Source: Ectopseudomonas composti
GTDB lineage: Bacteria > Pseudomonadota > Gammaproteobacteria > Pseudomonadales > Pseudomonadaceae
Assembly: GCA_946886245.1 (NCBI GenBank)
Contig: CAMPIF010000201.1
Location: 1-7,538, forward strand
DNA: 7,538 bases
Reading direction: 5' to 3'
The notes beneath the pieces were generated by a model. It made no database searches. It saw nothing but the letters and a program-made list of their open reading frames with translations, and was not told the DNA's origin. Positions 1 through 4,858 of the stretch are shown here, one piece after another. How positions within the stretch are numbered: the first letter of the stretch is position 1; each line of letters begins with the position of its first letter. The translations under genes were made by a program, and so were the position numbers.

Positions 1-517
1 CGGCGACGTTCTTGCGCCACACCACCTTGCCGGTGTCCTTGTTCAGCGCCACCAGCTTGGCGTCGAGGGTGCCGAAGATCACCAGATCGTCGTACAGGGC
101 AACGCCACGGTTGATCACGTCGCAGCAGGGGCGGATGTCGTCCGGCAGGCGCGCCTCGTACTGCCACAGTTCCTTGCCGGTACGCGCGTCGACGGCGAAC
201 ACCCGCGAGTAGGAGGCGGTGACGTACATCACGCCGTCCTTGATCAGCGGCTGGGCCTGTTGGCCGCGCTGCTTCTCGCCGCCGAAGGACATGGTCCACA
301 CCGGGCGCAGTTCCTTGACGTTCTGATCGTTGAGGATGTTCAGCGGGCTGTAGCGCTGGCCCTGCAAGCCCAGGCCGTTGGTGACGATCTCGTCGGTGGT
401 GGTGGCGTCCTTGAGAATCTCGGCGTCGGTGACCGCCAGCGCGGCGGCGGACGGCAACAGCATGGCGGCACAAAGTGCGGTGAGGAGGAAGGGCTGGCGA
501 AGACCGGCGTGTTTCAT
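1..517 (-). CDS. pedH: PQQ-dependent (quinoprotein) alcohol dehydrogenase, N-terminal part, PedH-like, cut by window edge
   Basis: Only the first 172 codons are present; the gene continues beyond position 1. Quinoproteins of this family oxidise alcohols to aldehydes in the periplasm using PQQ and a metal ion. The protein starts with a Sec-type signal peptide (MKHAGLRQ, a hydrophobic stretch, then about AAALA at residues 24-28). Next come [23 protein letters not shown], and [13 protein letters not shown] with the vicinal Cys131-Cys132 pair that forms the disulfide ring beside PQQ. A beta-propeller blade motif, [11 protein letters not shown], follows. It is clearly a paralogue of the dehydrogenase at 4859-6721. 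The ATG at 517 is preceded by GAGG at a suitable distance. The PedH (lanthanide-type) assignment is inferred from gene order and from remembered similarity to P. putida PedH at the N-terminus. The decisive metal-site Asp lies outside the window, so a calcium-type enzyme cannot be excluded. Confidence 0.85.
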   Translation of the reverse strand, partial: MKHAGLRQPFLLTALCAAMLLPSAAALAVTDAEILKDATTTDEIVTNGLGLQGQRYSPLNILNDQNVKELRPVWTMSFGGEKQRGQQAQPLIKDGVMYVTASYSRVFAVDARTGKELWQYEARLPDDIRPCCDVINRGVALYDDLVIFGTLDAKLVALNKDTGKVVWRKNVA

Positions 518-545
518 TGCGGCTACCTCTGCGGGTTCATTGTTA

Positions 546-565
546 TTGCCGGGAATTTTTCCCGG
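546..565 (-). promoter_or_regulatory. Palindromic motif CCGGGAAAnnnTCCCGGCAA upstream of the pedH-like gene
   Basis: Read in the direction of the dehydrogenase gene, the site is CCGGGAAA-AAT-TCCCGGCAA. Its core is a perfect 7-bp inverted repeat (549-555 with 559-565) around 3 nt. It ends 28 nt before the ATG, so it could be an operator near the promoter or a hairpin in the 5' leader. The same motif, with the same orientation and 17 of 20 bases identical, occurs upstream of exaA at 4708-4727. The repetition upstream of two co-functional genes is seen directly; the regulatory role is inferred. Confidence 0.5.
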
Positions 566-631
566 TCTGCCGCAAATTCTTGGCTCGCACAGGCCACCCA
601 ACAATTGCACCCCTAGCCGATTTTCCTCGTT

Positions 632-640
632 CCTTGGTAG
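632..640 (-). promoter_or_regulatory. CTACCAAGG element upstream of the pedH-like gene
   Basis: In pedH orientation, CTACCAAGG-A lies 114 nt before the start codon. The same nine bases lie 111 nt before the cytochrome c gene (4641-4649), in the same orientation. TACCAAG is loosely like the TACYNMT heptamer bound by NarL/LuxR-type response regulators, the class (ExaE/AgmR, PedR2) that controls these genes in other pseudomonads. The link is speculative. Confidence 0.3.
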
Positions 641-734
641 CAATACCTGCTCCACAGGCTGCAATCATGGAGATTGCGGCGGCCACGGCTTTGCCTGACA
701 CTTGGCCGCCCGCACATTCTGACCGGAGACGCCC

Positions 735-1121
735 GTGCCCCATCCTCGCCAGGAAATCCTCAACCATCCCGATGCACTGGACTGCACGGTCTATCGCCCC
801 GACGAGCAGGACCCGGATGCCGAAGAGCAGGATCTGGGCGACGCCAAAGTCCTCATCACCGGCGCCTTCGAGCCGCCGCAGGACTGGGATGCGAACCAGC
901 GCGAGGACTACTACGGCGAAGAAGACCCCACGCACTTCGTCACGGCCCACATCGAATGCGTGGCCAAGCCCGCCACCCGGGAATTCTTCATGCCCGACAG
1001 CGGTGACTACGTGGCCGTGCAGTCCGGCCTGGGCGACGTGGTGATGTATTACGTCTACGACCACGAAGAGACCGAGCACGGCCGACACTACGTGCTGATT
1101 CGTGACGACGAAGAGCTTTAG
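735..1121 (+). CDS. Small highly acidic hypothetical protein
   Basis: The product is 128 residues and I do not recognise its family. About a quarter of the residues are Asp or Glu (roughly 32), against about 8 Lys or Arg, so it should be strongly acidic. It has no signal peptide or membrane segment and is probably cytoplasmic. It has two cysteines (in ALDCTVY and IECVAK) and ends in a charged RDDEEL tail. The start is GTG at 735: an in-frame TGA at 720-722 rules out anything further upstream, and GGAG at 725-728 is a good ribosome site. The gene is transcribed away from the pedH-like gene and converges on the metallohydrolase gene. From memory, it has no counterpart between the equivalent genes of the P. 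putida ped region. Codon use and GC content look like those of its neighbours, which supports a real gene, but the function is open. Confidence 0.7.
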   Translation: MPHPRQEILNHPDALDCTVYRPDEQDPDAEEQDLGDAKVLITGAFEPPQDWDANQREDYYGEEDPTHFVTAHIECVAKPATREFFMPDSGDYVAVQSGLGDVVMYYVYDHEETEHGRHYVLIRDDEEL

Positions 1122-1134
1122 CTCCCGGCATACC

Positions 1135-1194
1135 GTGGGAGGCGCTTCAGCGGCGACGCCCTTATACGCAAGTCGCGGCTAAAGCCCCTCCCAC
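1135..1194. repeat. Inverted repeat pair, GTGGGAGG(G/C)GCTT family
   Basis: The left arm at 1135-1156 pairs with the right arm at 1173-1194. The arms agree at 19 of 22 positions and are separated by 16 nt. The arms begin GTGGGAGG and end CCTCCCAC. A further single copy of the same sequence family lies at 6766-6787. This resembles the short palindromic intergenic repeats common in Pseudomonas. Confidence 0.75.
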
Positions 1195-1205
1195 AAGAGC
1201 AGCCT

Positions 1206-1265
1206 GTAGACCGGATGAAATCCGGGGGTAGCGAGCATATTTCTCCCGGATTTCATCCGGGCTAC
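1206..1265. repeat. Inverted repeat pair, GTAGCCCGGATGAAATCCGGG family
   Basis: The arm at 1206-1226 pairs with the arm at 1245-1265 at 20 of 21 positions, across an 18-nt spacer. Each arm is itself a small palindrome (CCGGAT...ATCCGG), so both local hairpins and one long stem are possible. Sequences of this type are, from general knowledge, frequent intergenic repeats in Pseudomonas. Confidence 0.8.
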
Positions 1266-1280
1266 GAAGCTGGTGCTCCT

Positions 1281-1334
1281 GTAGGAGCCGGCTTGCCGGC
1301 GATAAAACACCATCGCCCGCAAGCGGGCTCCTAC
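1281..1334. repeat. REP-like inverted repeat pair overlapping the metallohydrolase stop codon; possible two-way terminator
   Basis: The arm at 1281-1303 pairs with the arm at 1312-1334 at 21 of 23 positions, with an 8-nt A-rich spacer. The arms start GTAGGAGCC and contain inner mini-hairpins CCGGCTTGCCGG and CCCGCAAGCGGG. The right arm covers the stop codon of the metallohydrolase gene (1331-1333). Lying between convergent genes, the structure could stop or protect transcripts from both sides. There is no clear T-run, so intrinsic termination is uncertain. Confidence 0.75.
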
Positions 1335-2260
1335 GGGTTGGTATCCACCCGCGCCATGGCGTTGCGCTCGTAGCGCGGGTAGAGATGGCTGACGCTGCGG
1401 ATCAGCTCGTAACGACTCAGACTGACCTGGGCGAAGCGCTCGGGGATGGGGGCGCGGATCAGCTCGTTCATCTCCGCGCCCTGCTCCGCCCCCTCACGCA
1501 GCAAACCATCGAGCCAGTCCAGGTAATCACGCATCTGCACGAACGGCGCCGCATCCGTGGTCACTGGCCCGTGGCCGGGCACGATCTGCTTCCAGGGCAA
1601 CGCTTCGAGCCGATCCAGGTCGGCCAGCCATACATCCAGTCCCGGACTGTTCGGCGTGGTCAGTGCGCGCTGATAGAACAGGACATCGCCGGCGAACAAC
1701 ACGCCCGTGCGCTCGTCGAGAATCGCCAGGTCGGCGCCAGTATGCCCGCGCAGCGCCAGCAGTTGCAGGCGCCTGTCGCCGATCGCAAGTACGCCTTCCT
1801 GTATCTCTTCGGTGGGCAGCACCACCTCGGTGCCACGCATCCAGTCGCCGACCAGGCGGTACATGTTCTCCGCCATCGCATCGCCCTGCTCGGCCAGCAA
1901 CCGGGTGGTCTCGGGTAGCGCCGCGATGGGCGCGTCAGCGAAAGCCTGGTTGCCCAGCACATGATCCGGGTGGTGATGGGTCAGCAACACACGTACCACG
2001 GGCTTGCCAGTGGTTTTCTCGATGCTCTGGCGCAACGCTTCACCGAAACGACGCGACGGGCCGGTATCGATCACCACCACCCCGTCCGCAGTTTCGATGA
2101 AGCCGATATTGACGATATTGCCGCCGTTTTCCACAGCGAAATTATCGGTACTGCCTTCCAGCAGCCAGACGCCATCGGCGATTTGTCGGGGTTGCAGGTG
2201 GTAGTCGAGTGCCTGGGCCAGGCTGGCAAACAGGCACATCATCAATAGCATCCAGCGCAT
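1331..2260 (-). CDS. Exported zinc metallo-beta-lactamase-fold hydrolase of the quinoprotein-associated (SoxH-related) type
   Basis: The 309-residue product starts with a hydrophobic signal peptide (MRWMLLMMCLFASLAQA), so it should act in the periplasm. The full metal-binding set of the metallo-beta-lactamase fold is visible: HHHPDH at 95-100 (H95, H97, D99, H100), GHT with H173, AGD with D192, and PGHGP with H230. The enzyme should therefore bind two metals and be active. The family matches what is annotated as quinoprotein relay system zinc metallohydrolase, related to SoxH; its substrate is not established. The start at 2260 was preferred over an ATG at 2290 because AGGAGG sits 5 nt upstream and the signal peptide begins there. 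It is the last gene of the minus-strand operon, 54 nt after the SoxYZ-like gene. I infer that it acts on something carried by that protein. It is probably not a beta-lactamase. Confidence 0.85.
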   Translation of the reverse strand: MRWMLLMMCLFASLAQALDYHLQPRQIADGVWLLEGSTDNFAVENGGNIVNIGFIETADGVVVIDTGPSRRFGEALRQSIEKTTGKPVVRVLLTHHHPDHVLGNQAFADAPIAALPETTRLLAEQGDAMAENMYRLVGDWMRGTEVVLPTEEIQEGVLAIGDRRLQLLALRGHTGADLAILDERTGVLFAGDVLFYQRALTTPNSPGLDVWLADLDRLEALPWKQIVPGHGPVTTDAAPFVQMRDYLDWLDGLLREGAEQGAEMNELIRAPIPERFAQVSLSRYELIRSVSHLYPRYERNAMARVDTNP

Positions 2261-2281
2261 GGAAGCCTCCTGGGTGGGGTT

Positions 2282-2302
2282 GGTGCGCACGGCGCACCCT
2301 AC
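2282..2302. repeat. Short hairpin repeat GGTGCGCAC-GGCGCACC in the intra-operon gap
   Basis: A 7-bp stem (2282-2288 with 2292-2298) and a 3-nt loop, followed by CTAC, match a short palindromic repeat type common in Pseudomonas intergenic DNA. It lies between the SoxYZ-like gene and the metallohydrolase gene. It could affect read-through or mRNA stability within the operon. Confidence 0.55.
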
Positions 2303-2314
2303 AGGCTGCAGCGT

Positions 2315-3064
2315 TCAGAACGCGGCCTGAAATTCGTTGCCGTTGTTGTCGCGCAGCCACAGTTCGGCCTGCTGATCGCCGCGCAGGTCGAAGGTAAGCG
2401 TCGGGTTCTCGCTAACCGCCGGGAACAGTTCGAGGCGTCCCAGCACCTGGCCGTTCGGATCACGCAGTTCGGCCTGTTCGATGTAGAACTCGGGGATGCC
2501 GCCAACCAGGCCGTTATCCATCGGGTGCGAGACCTGCAGGCGCAGGCGGCTGTCCTCACCGCGCACGAAGCGTTTGCCCAGCACCTGGCCCAGACGCTCC
2601 TCCCAGCCGGCCTCCGCACGAACCACGCTGGGCGCTGTGCACCCACCGCCTGCTGCCTCGACGCGAGCCGAGCCGATATGCCAGACGCCATCGTCGGTGA
2701 GCACCGCCGCGCGAATCGGCGTGGCCTGCTCGACCCGAATGCGAATGGCCAGGCTCGGCTCCAGGTGCTCGCCAGGGGCGAAATCGAGAATACGCGGGAT
2801 AGGATTGAGCTCGGCCCAGGCGAGAATGCGCTTGACCTTGCCGCGGTAGGCGCTGGCGTCGATCTGGATCGGCACCTGGCGCGCATCCTCGGCGAATGGC
2901 GGCACCTCGAGGCGAACCTTGTCGTCGAAGACGAAGGCCTCACCGTTCAGTAGACGCTGGTGGTAGTAATCCCACATCACCGAGGTGACCGGATCTGGCG
3001 CGGCCGCCCGCGCCTCCCAGGCCCAGGCGAACAGGGCCAGCAACATCAGGCTACGCCAATCCAT
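2315..3064 (-). CDS. Quinoprotein dehydrogenase-associated SoxYZ-like carrier protein
   Basis: The 249-residue exported protein has a signal peptide ending near EARA (residues 17-20). The first part resembles SoxY. It ends in GGGC at 139-142, like the GGCGG swinging arm that carries sulfur intermediates on cysteine in SoxY. The second part resembles SoxZ (VSHPMDNGL at 178-186, then FPAVSENPTLTFDLRG at 214-229). It therefore looks like a SoxY-SoxZ fusion with the carrier arm between the domains instead of at the C-terminus. Cys142 is the only cysteine in the whole precursor, which fits a covalent carrier role. GGAGG with 6 nt spacing marks the ATG at 3064. The gene is 21 nt downstream of the binding-protein gene and 54 nt upstream of the hydrolase gene. 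No other sox genes (soxA, soxX, soxB, soxCD) are present, so thiosulfate oxidation is unlikely. The carried group is unknown. Confidence 0.85.
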   Translation of the reverse strand: MDWRSLMLLALFAWAWEARAAAPDPVTSVMWDYYHQRLLNGEAFVFDDKVRLEVPPFAEDARQVPIQIDASAYRGKVKRILAWAELNPIPRILDFAPGEHLEPSLAIRIRVEQATPIRAAVLTDDGVWHIGSARVEAAGGGCTAPSVVRAEAGWEERLGQVLGKRFVRGEDSRLRLQVSHPMDNGLVGGIPEFYIEQAELRDPNGQVLGRLELFPAVSENPTLTFDLRGDQQAELWLRDNNGNEFQAAF

Positions 3065-3085
3065 CGCCCACCTCCGGCTCGACTC

Positions 3086-3958
3086 TTATTGGTATTGTTC
3101 TGGCTTCTCGTAACGCAGCCCGTAGCGCGCGTACAGGCGCTCCAGCGAGCCATCGAGAATCAGGTTTTCCAGCTGTTCTTCCAGGGCATAGGCCAGTTGG
3201 CGATTGGTTTCGTGTACCGCCATGCCGATTTCCCAGACCTGCCGGCCCATGTCCGGGTAGGCGTTTTCCGCCAGCGCCAGTTGCGGGTCATTGGCCTCGT
3301 GCACCAACCAGTCGACCTCACCACGCAGCGCCATCACCGCATCCACCTCACCGCCGCGCATGGCAGCAAAGGCCAGGCTCGGCGTCGGGTAATGCCGGGT
3401 TTCCTGGCTGAGCATGCCGCCCTGCACCGAACTCAGGTAGAACGAGGGCACACTCTCGACTTCGACGCCCACCGGATGCTGGCGCAACGCAACGATGCTC
3501 GGCACTTCGGGTAGACGCCGACGATCGAAGGCCAACTGCCAGCGCTCGCGCTGGTAGGGACCGAACATCACCACGCGCTCGTTGACCAACTCACCCAGTT
3601 CATTGCGCATCTGCGCGTAGTCACGGTCGTACGGCACGCGCAGCATCAGATCGGCCAACTGACCCTGCGCAGTCACCCGGCCACGCCAGATGTAGTCACG
3701 CAGGTCGTCGTCGAGCTTTTCACCCGGCGGCGCCCACATGAGCTCCAGCTTCAGGCCGAGCCCTTCGGCCAGTGCCTTGGCCAGCTCGTAGTCGACGCCG
3801 CGCGGCTGGCCATCCTGCTCGTAGCTGTAAGGCGGGAAGCTCTGGTACAGCGCCACGCGCAGGGTGCCCGACTCGGTGATGCGGTCAAAATCGCGCACCT
3901 GTGCCTGAGCAGTGCCCAGGCACAGCAGCAGAGCCCAAAAAGCGATCAGCCGGCGCAT
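3086..3958 (-). CDS. Quinoprotein dehydrogenase-associated periplasmic substrate-binding protein (MxaJ/XoxJ-like)
   Basis: The 290-residue product has a signal peptide (MRRLIAFWALLLCLGTAQA) and the fold signature of family 3 solute-binding proteins. VRDFDRITESGTLRVALYQSFPPYSY is followed by GVDYELAKALAEGLG, the usual start of lobe 1. GEVDAVMALRGEVDWLV near residue 210 fits the second half. No ABC permease or ATPase gene is nearby. Its place directly in a PQQ-dehydrogenase operon points to the group represented by MxaJ/XoxJ, which interacts with or matures the dehydrogenase; a transport role is less likely. The ATG at 3958 was chosen because the signal peptide starts there. The frame stays open to an upstream ATG at 4219, but that extension crosses the cytochrome gene and encodes no plausible leader. 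No strong ribosome site precedes 3958, which may reflect the palindromic element just upstream. Confidence 0.85.
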   Translation of the reverse strand: MRRLIAFWALLLCLGTAQAQVRDFDRITESGTLRVALYQSFPPYSYEQDGQPRGVDYELAKALAEGLGLKLELMWAPPGEKLDDDLRDYIWRGRVTAQGQLADLMLRVPYDRDYAQMRNELGELVNERVVMFGPYQRERWQLAFDRRRLPEVPSIVALRQHPVGVEVESVPSFYLSSVQGGMLSQETRHYPTPSLAFAAMRGGEVDAVMALRGEVDWLVHEANDPQLALAENAYPDMGRQVWEIGMAVHETNRQLAYALEEQLENLILDGSLERLYARYGLRYEKPEQYQ

Positions 3959-3964
3959 TGCGCG

Positions 3965-4109
3965 AGCGCTTATGAAGAAATCGTCGCGAGCGATGGCAGG
4001 TCGCGCAGGGCCTGCGCACAGCAAGCGGAATGTATTGAAATACATGAGCATTGCGAGCACCGCCGAAACGCGAGATGCCGAGCGCAGCAGATTTATCATC
4101 AAGCGCTTA
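3965..4109. repeat. Imperfect palindromic element of about 145 nt between cytochrome and binding-protein genes
   Basis: The gap between the two genes is symmetric about 4037.5. The core is a perfect 7-bp inverted repeat, ATGTATT-GA-AATACAT (4030-4036 with 4039-4045). Further out, GCAA (4021-4024) pairs with TTGC (4051-4054). GGCAGGTCGCG (3995-4005) faces CGCGAGATGCC (4069-4079) at 9 of 11 positions. AAATC (3978-3982) faces GATTT (4090-4094). AGCGCTT (3965-3971) faces AAGCGCT (4101-4107). AGCGCTTA is also an 8-bp direct repeat at both edges (3965-3972 and 4102-4109), overlapping the cytochrome stop codon. A local hairpin GCGCAG-GGC-CTGCGC lies at 4003-4017. This layout fits a small inserted palindromic element or a structured intra-operon RNA. 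I do not recognise a named family. Confidence 0.6.
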
Positions 4110-4529
4110 CTCCTCGACGTGCACACTCTCCAGATAGCTGCGCACCGCCCACAGCGCTTCCTGACTGAGGAAGTCAGCCATCTTCGGCATGTACACGCGG
4201 CCATCGCGCACCGCGCCATTGATCACGCGCTCCTTGAACCATTCGTCACCGCTGGCCCCCAGCTCCAACAGGCGCAGGTCCGGGGCGATACCACCGGATT
4301 TGGCCTCCAGGCCGTGGCAGGCGGCGCAGTTCTGGTTGTACGCCGAGGAGCCGATCTCGATGGCGCGCGGGTTGTCGCGGTAGGGGTTCTCGTCCAGCCA
4401 CTCTTCACCCAAGGGTTCCAGCCCATCGGTGTTCACCGCCTGCGGCACCACGTCGCCGTGTGCCCAGAGGGTGGTCGACGCAGCGAGCAGCAGCAACGCC
4501 AGGGTGGTTTTGATCTTCTTGTTGTTCAT
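4107..4529 (-). CDS. exaB: Cytochrome c550, electron acceptor of the quinoprotein ethanol dehydrogenase
   Basis: The 140-residue precursor has a signal peptide (MNNKKIKTTLALLLLAASTTLWA) and a single haem c site, CAACH at 68-72. Met114 or Met117 in YMPKM is the likely sixth haem ligand. The protein is a class I, single-haem cytochrome that takes electrons from PQQ alcohol dehydrogenase in the periplasm and passes them on toward a terminal oxidase. The length and the divergent position beside exaA match exaB of P. aeruginosa and pedF of P. putida. The start at 4529 is preferred over the upstream ATG at 4604: GAGG lies 8 nt before it and a proper signal peptide starts there. It is the first gene of the minus-strand operon with the binding protein, SoxYZ-like protein and hydrolase. 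Its stop codon overlaps the edge repeat of the palindromic element that follows. Confidence 0.9.
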   Translation of the reverse strand: MNNKKIKTTLALLLLAASTTLWAHGDVVPQAVNTDGLEPLGEEWLDENPYRDNPRAIEIGSSAYNQNCAACHGLEAKSGGIAPDLRLLELGASGDEWFKERVINGAVRDGRVYMPKMADFLSQEALWAVRSYLESVHVEE

Positions 4530-4640
4530 GGCCAGGACCTCATCGAATACACGTAAGACAGCCCGTTCAGAGCTCGTGACGACCATCTTAGAAAGGCCGC
4601 GCAACGCACCGAATGCTGCTTTGGTGGTCGCGCTCTAGTC

Positions 4641-4649
4641 CCTTGGTAG
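4641..4649 (-). promoter_or_regulatory. CTACCAAGG element upstream of the cytochrome gene
   Basis: In exaB orientation the sequence CTACTACCAAGGGACTAG contains CTACCAAGG, 111 nt before the start codon. It has partial dyad symmetry (CTAnTnCCnnGGnAnTAG). The same nine bases stand 114 nt upstream of the pedH-like gene in the same orientation (632-640). It is a candidate activator site for co-regulation; nine bases alone could match by chance. Confidence 0.35.
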
Positions 4650-4707
4650 TAGGGCTTGGGTGGGGGTGTGCGTGATGCCTTGGCAGCAAGGCCAAGTCAT
4701 GTGCCGG

Positions 4708-4727
4708 CCGGGAAATCCTCCCGGCAA
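4708..4727 (+). promoter_or_regulatory. Palindromic motif CCGGGAAAnnnTCCCGGCAA upstream of exaA
   Basis: The site reads CCGGGAAA-TCC-TCCCGGCAA in exaA orientation. The inverted repeat is GCCGGGA (4707-4713) with TCCCGGC (4719-4725). It matches 17 of 20 bases of the site upstream of the pedH-like gene (546-565), including the non-palindromic trailing CAA. It ends 131 nt before the ATG, a distance that suits an upstream activator site. Regulatory function is inferred from the repetition only. Confidence 0.5.
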
Positions 4728-4729
4728 GG

Positions 4730-4744
4730 GCGGGAGTTTTTCCG
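4730..4744 (+). promoter_or_regulatory. Degenerate second copy of the palindromic motif
   Basis: GCGGGAGTTTTTCCG resembles the opposite-strand reading of the pedH site (GGGAATTTTTCCCG at 551-564). It is centred about 21 bp, two helical turns, downstream of the stronger copy. That spacing would place two regulator dimers on the same face of the DNA. The match is weak. Confidence 0.25.
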
Positions 4745-4858
4745 TAGGCGCAAAGGTGGCCGGGTACCACCATCGGCTTGCCACTGCAGAACCTCTCCAG
4801 CACCGCGTTCTCACGGTGCCACTGCAGCGACCTACCACCTCCAATGGGAAGCACAACG

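Larger units (their letters stand above)
518..734. promoter_or_regulatory. Divergent intergenic region between the pedH-like gene and the small acidic-protein gene
   Basis: These 217 nt must hold the promoters of both flanking genes. Two elements stand out. One is a CCGGGAA/TTCCCGG palindrome close to the pedH-like start; the other is a CCTTGGTAG element further up. Both recur in the exaB-exaA intergenic region. I could not pick out a convincing -35/-10 pair or a sigma-54 -24/-12 site by eye. Confidence 0.6.
4530..4858. promoter_or_regulatory. Divergent exaB-exaA regulatory region
   Basis: This 329-nt region without genes separates the two divergent transcription units. It holds a CCTTGGTAG element (4641-4649). 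It also holds the palindrome shared with the pedH promoter (4708-4727) and a degenerate second copy (4730-4744). An 11-bp direct repeat, TGCCACTGCAG, occurs at 4779-4789 and 4817-4827 in the exaA leader, with a small CACCG/CGGTG hairpin between the copies. In related bacteria, exaA and exaB are induced by alcohols through a two-component cascade ending in a LuxR-type regulator (ExaE/AgmR). Those regulator genes are not in the window. No clear sigma-70 or sigma-54 core promoter could be assigned by eye. Confidence 0.6.

Noticed and set aside
543..1088. A 181-codon minus-strand frame opposite the small acidic-protein gene
   Set aside because: It is a shadow frame; the plus-strand frame has a ribosome site, an upstream stop and normal residue usage.
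1135..1334. CRISPR array
   Set aside because: The repeats are three different inverted pairs, not one direct repeat with regular spacers, and no cas genes are present.
2315..3064. A true thiosulfate-oxidising Sox system
   Set aside because: No soxA, soxX, soxB or soxCD is present, and the neighbours are all quinoprotein-linked.
3959..4219. N-terminal extension of the binding protein by 87 residues
   Set aside because: It overlaps the end of the cytochrome gene, encodes no leader, and places the clear signal peptide internally. The open frame results from the GC-rich palindromic element.
4778..4858. Upstream TTG start for exaA
   Set aside because: It would add 27 residues before the signal peptide and has no ribosome site. 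ATG at 4859 has one, and it gives ExaA-like mature numbering.
4530..4858. Sigma-54 promoters (-24 GG, -12 GC) in the divergent region
   Set aside because: Candidates had a spacing of 9 instead of 10 between GG and GC and poor flanking consensus.
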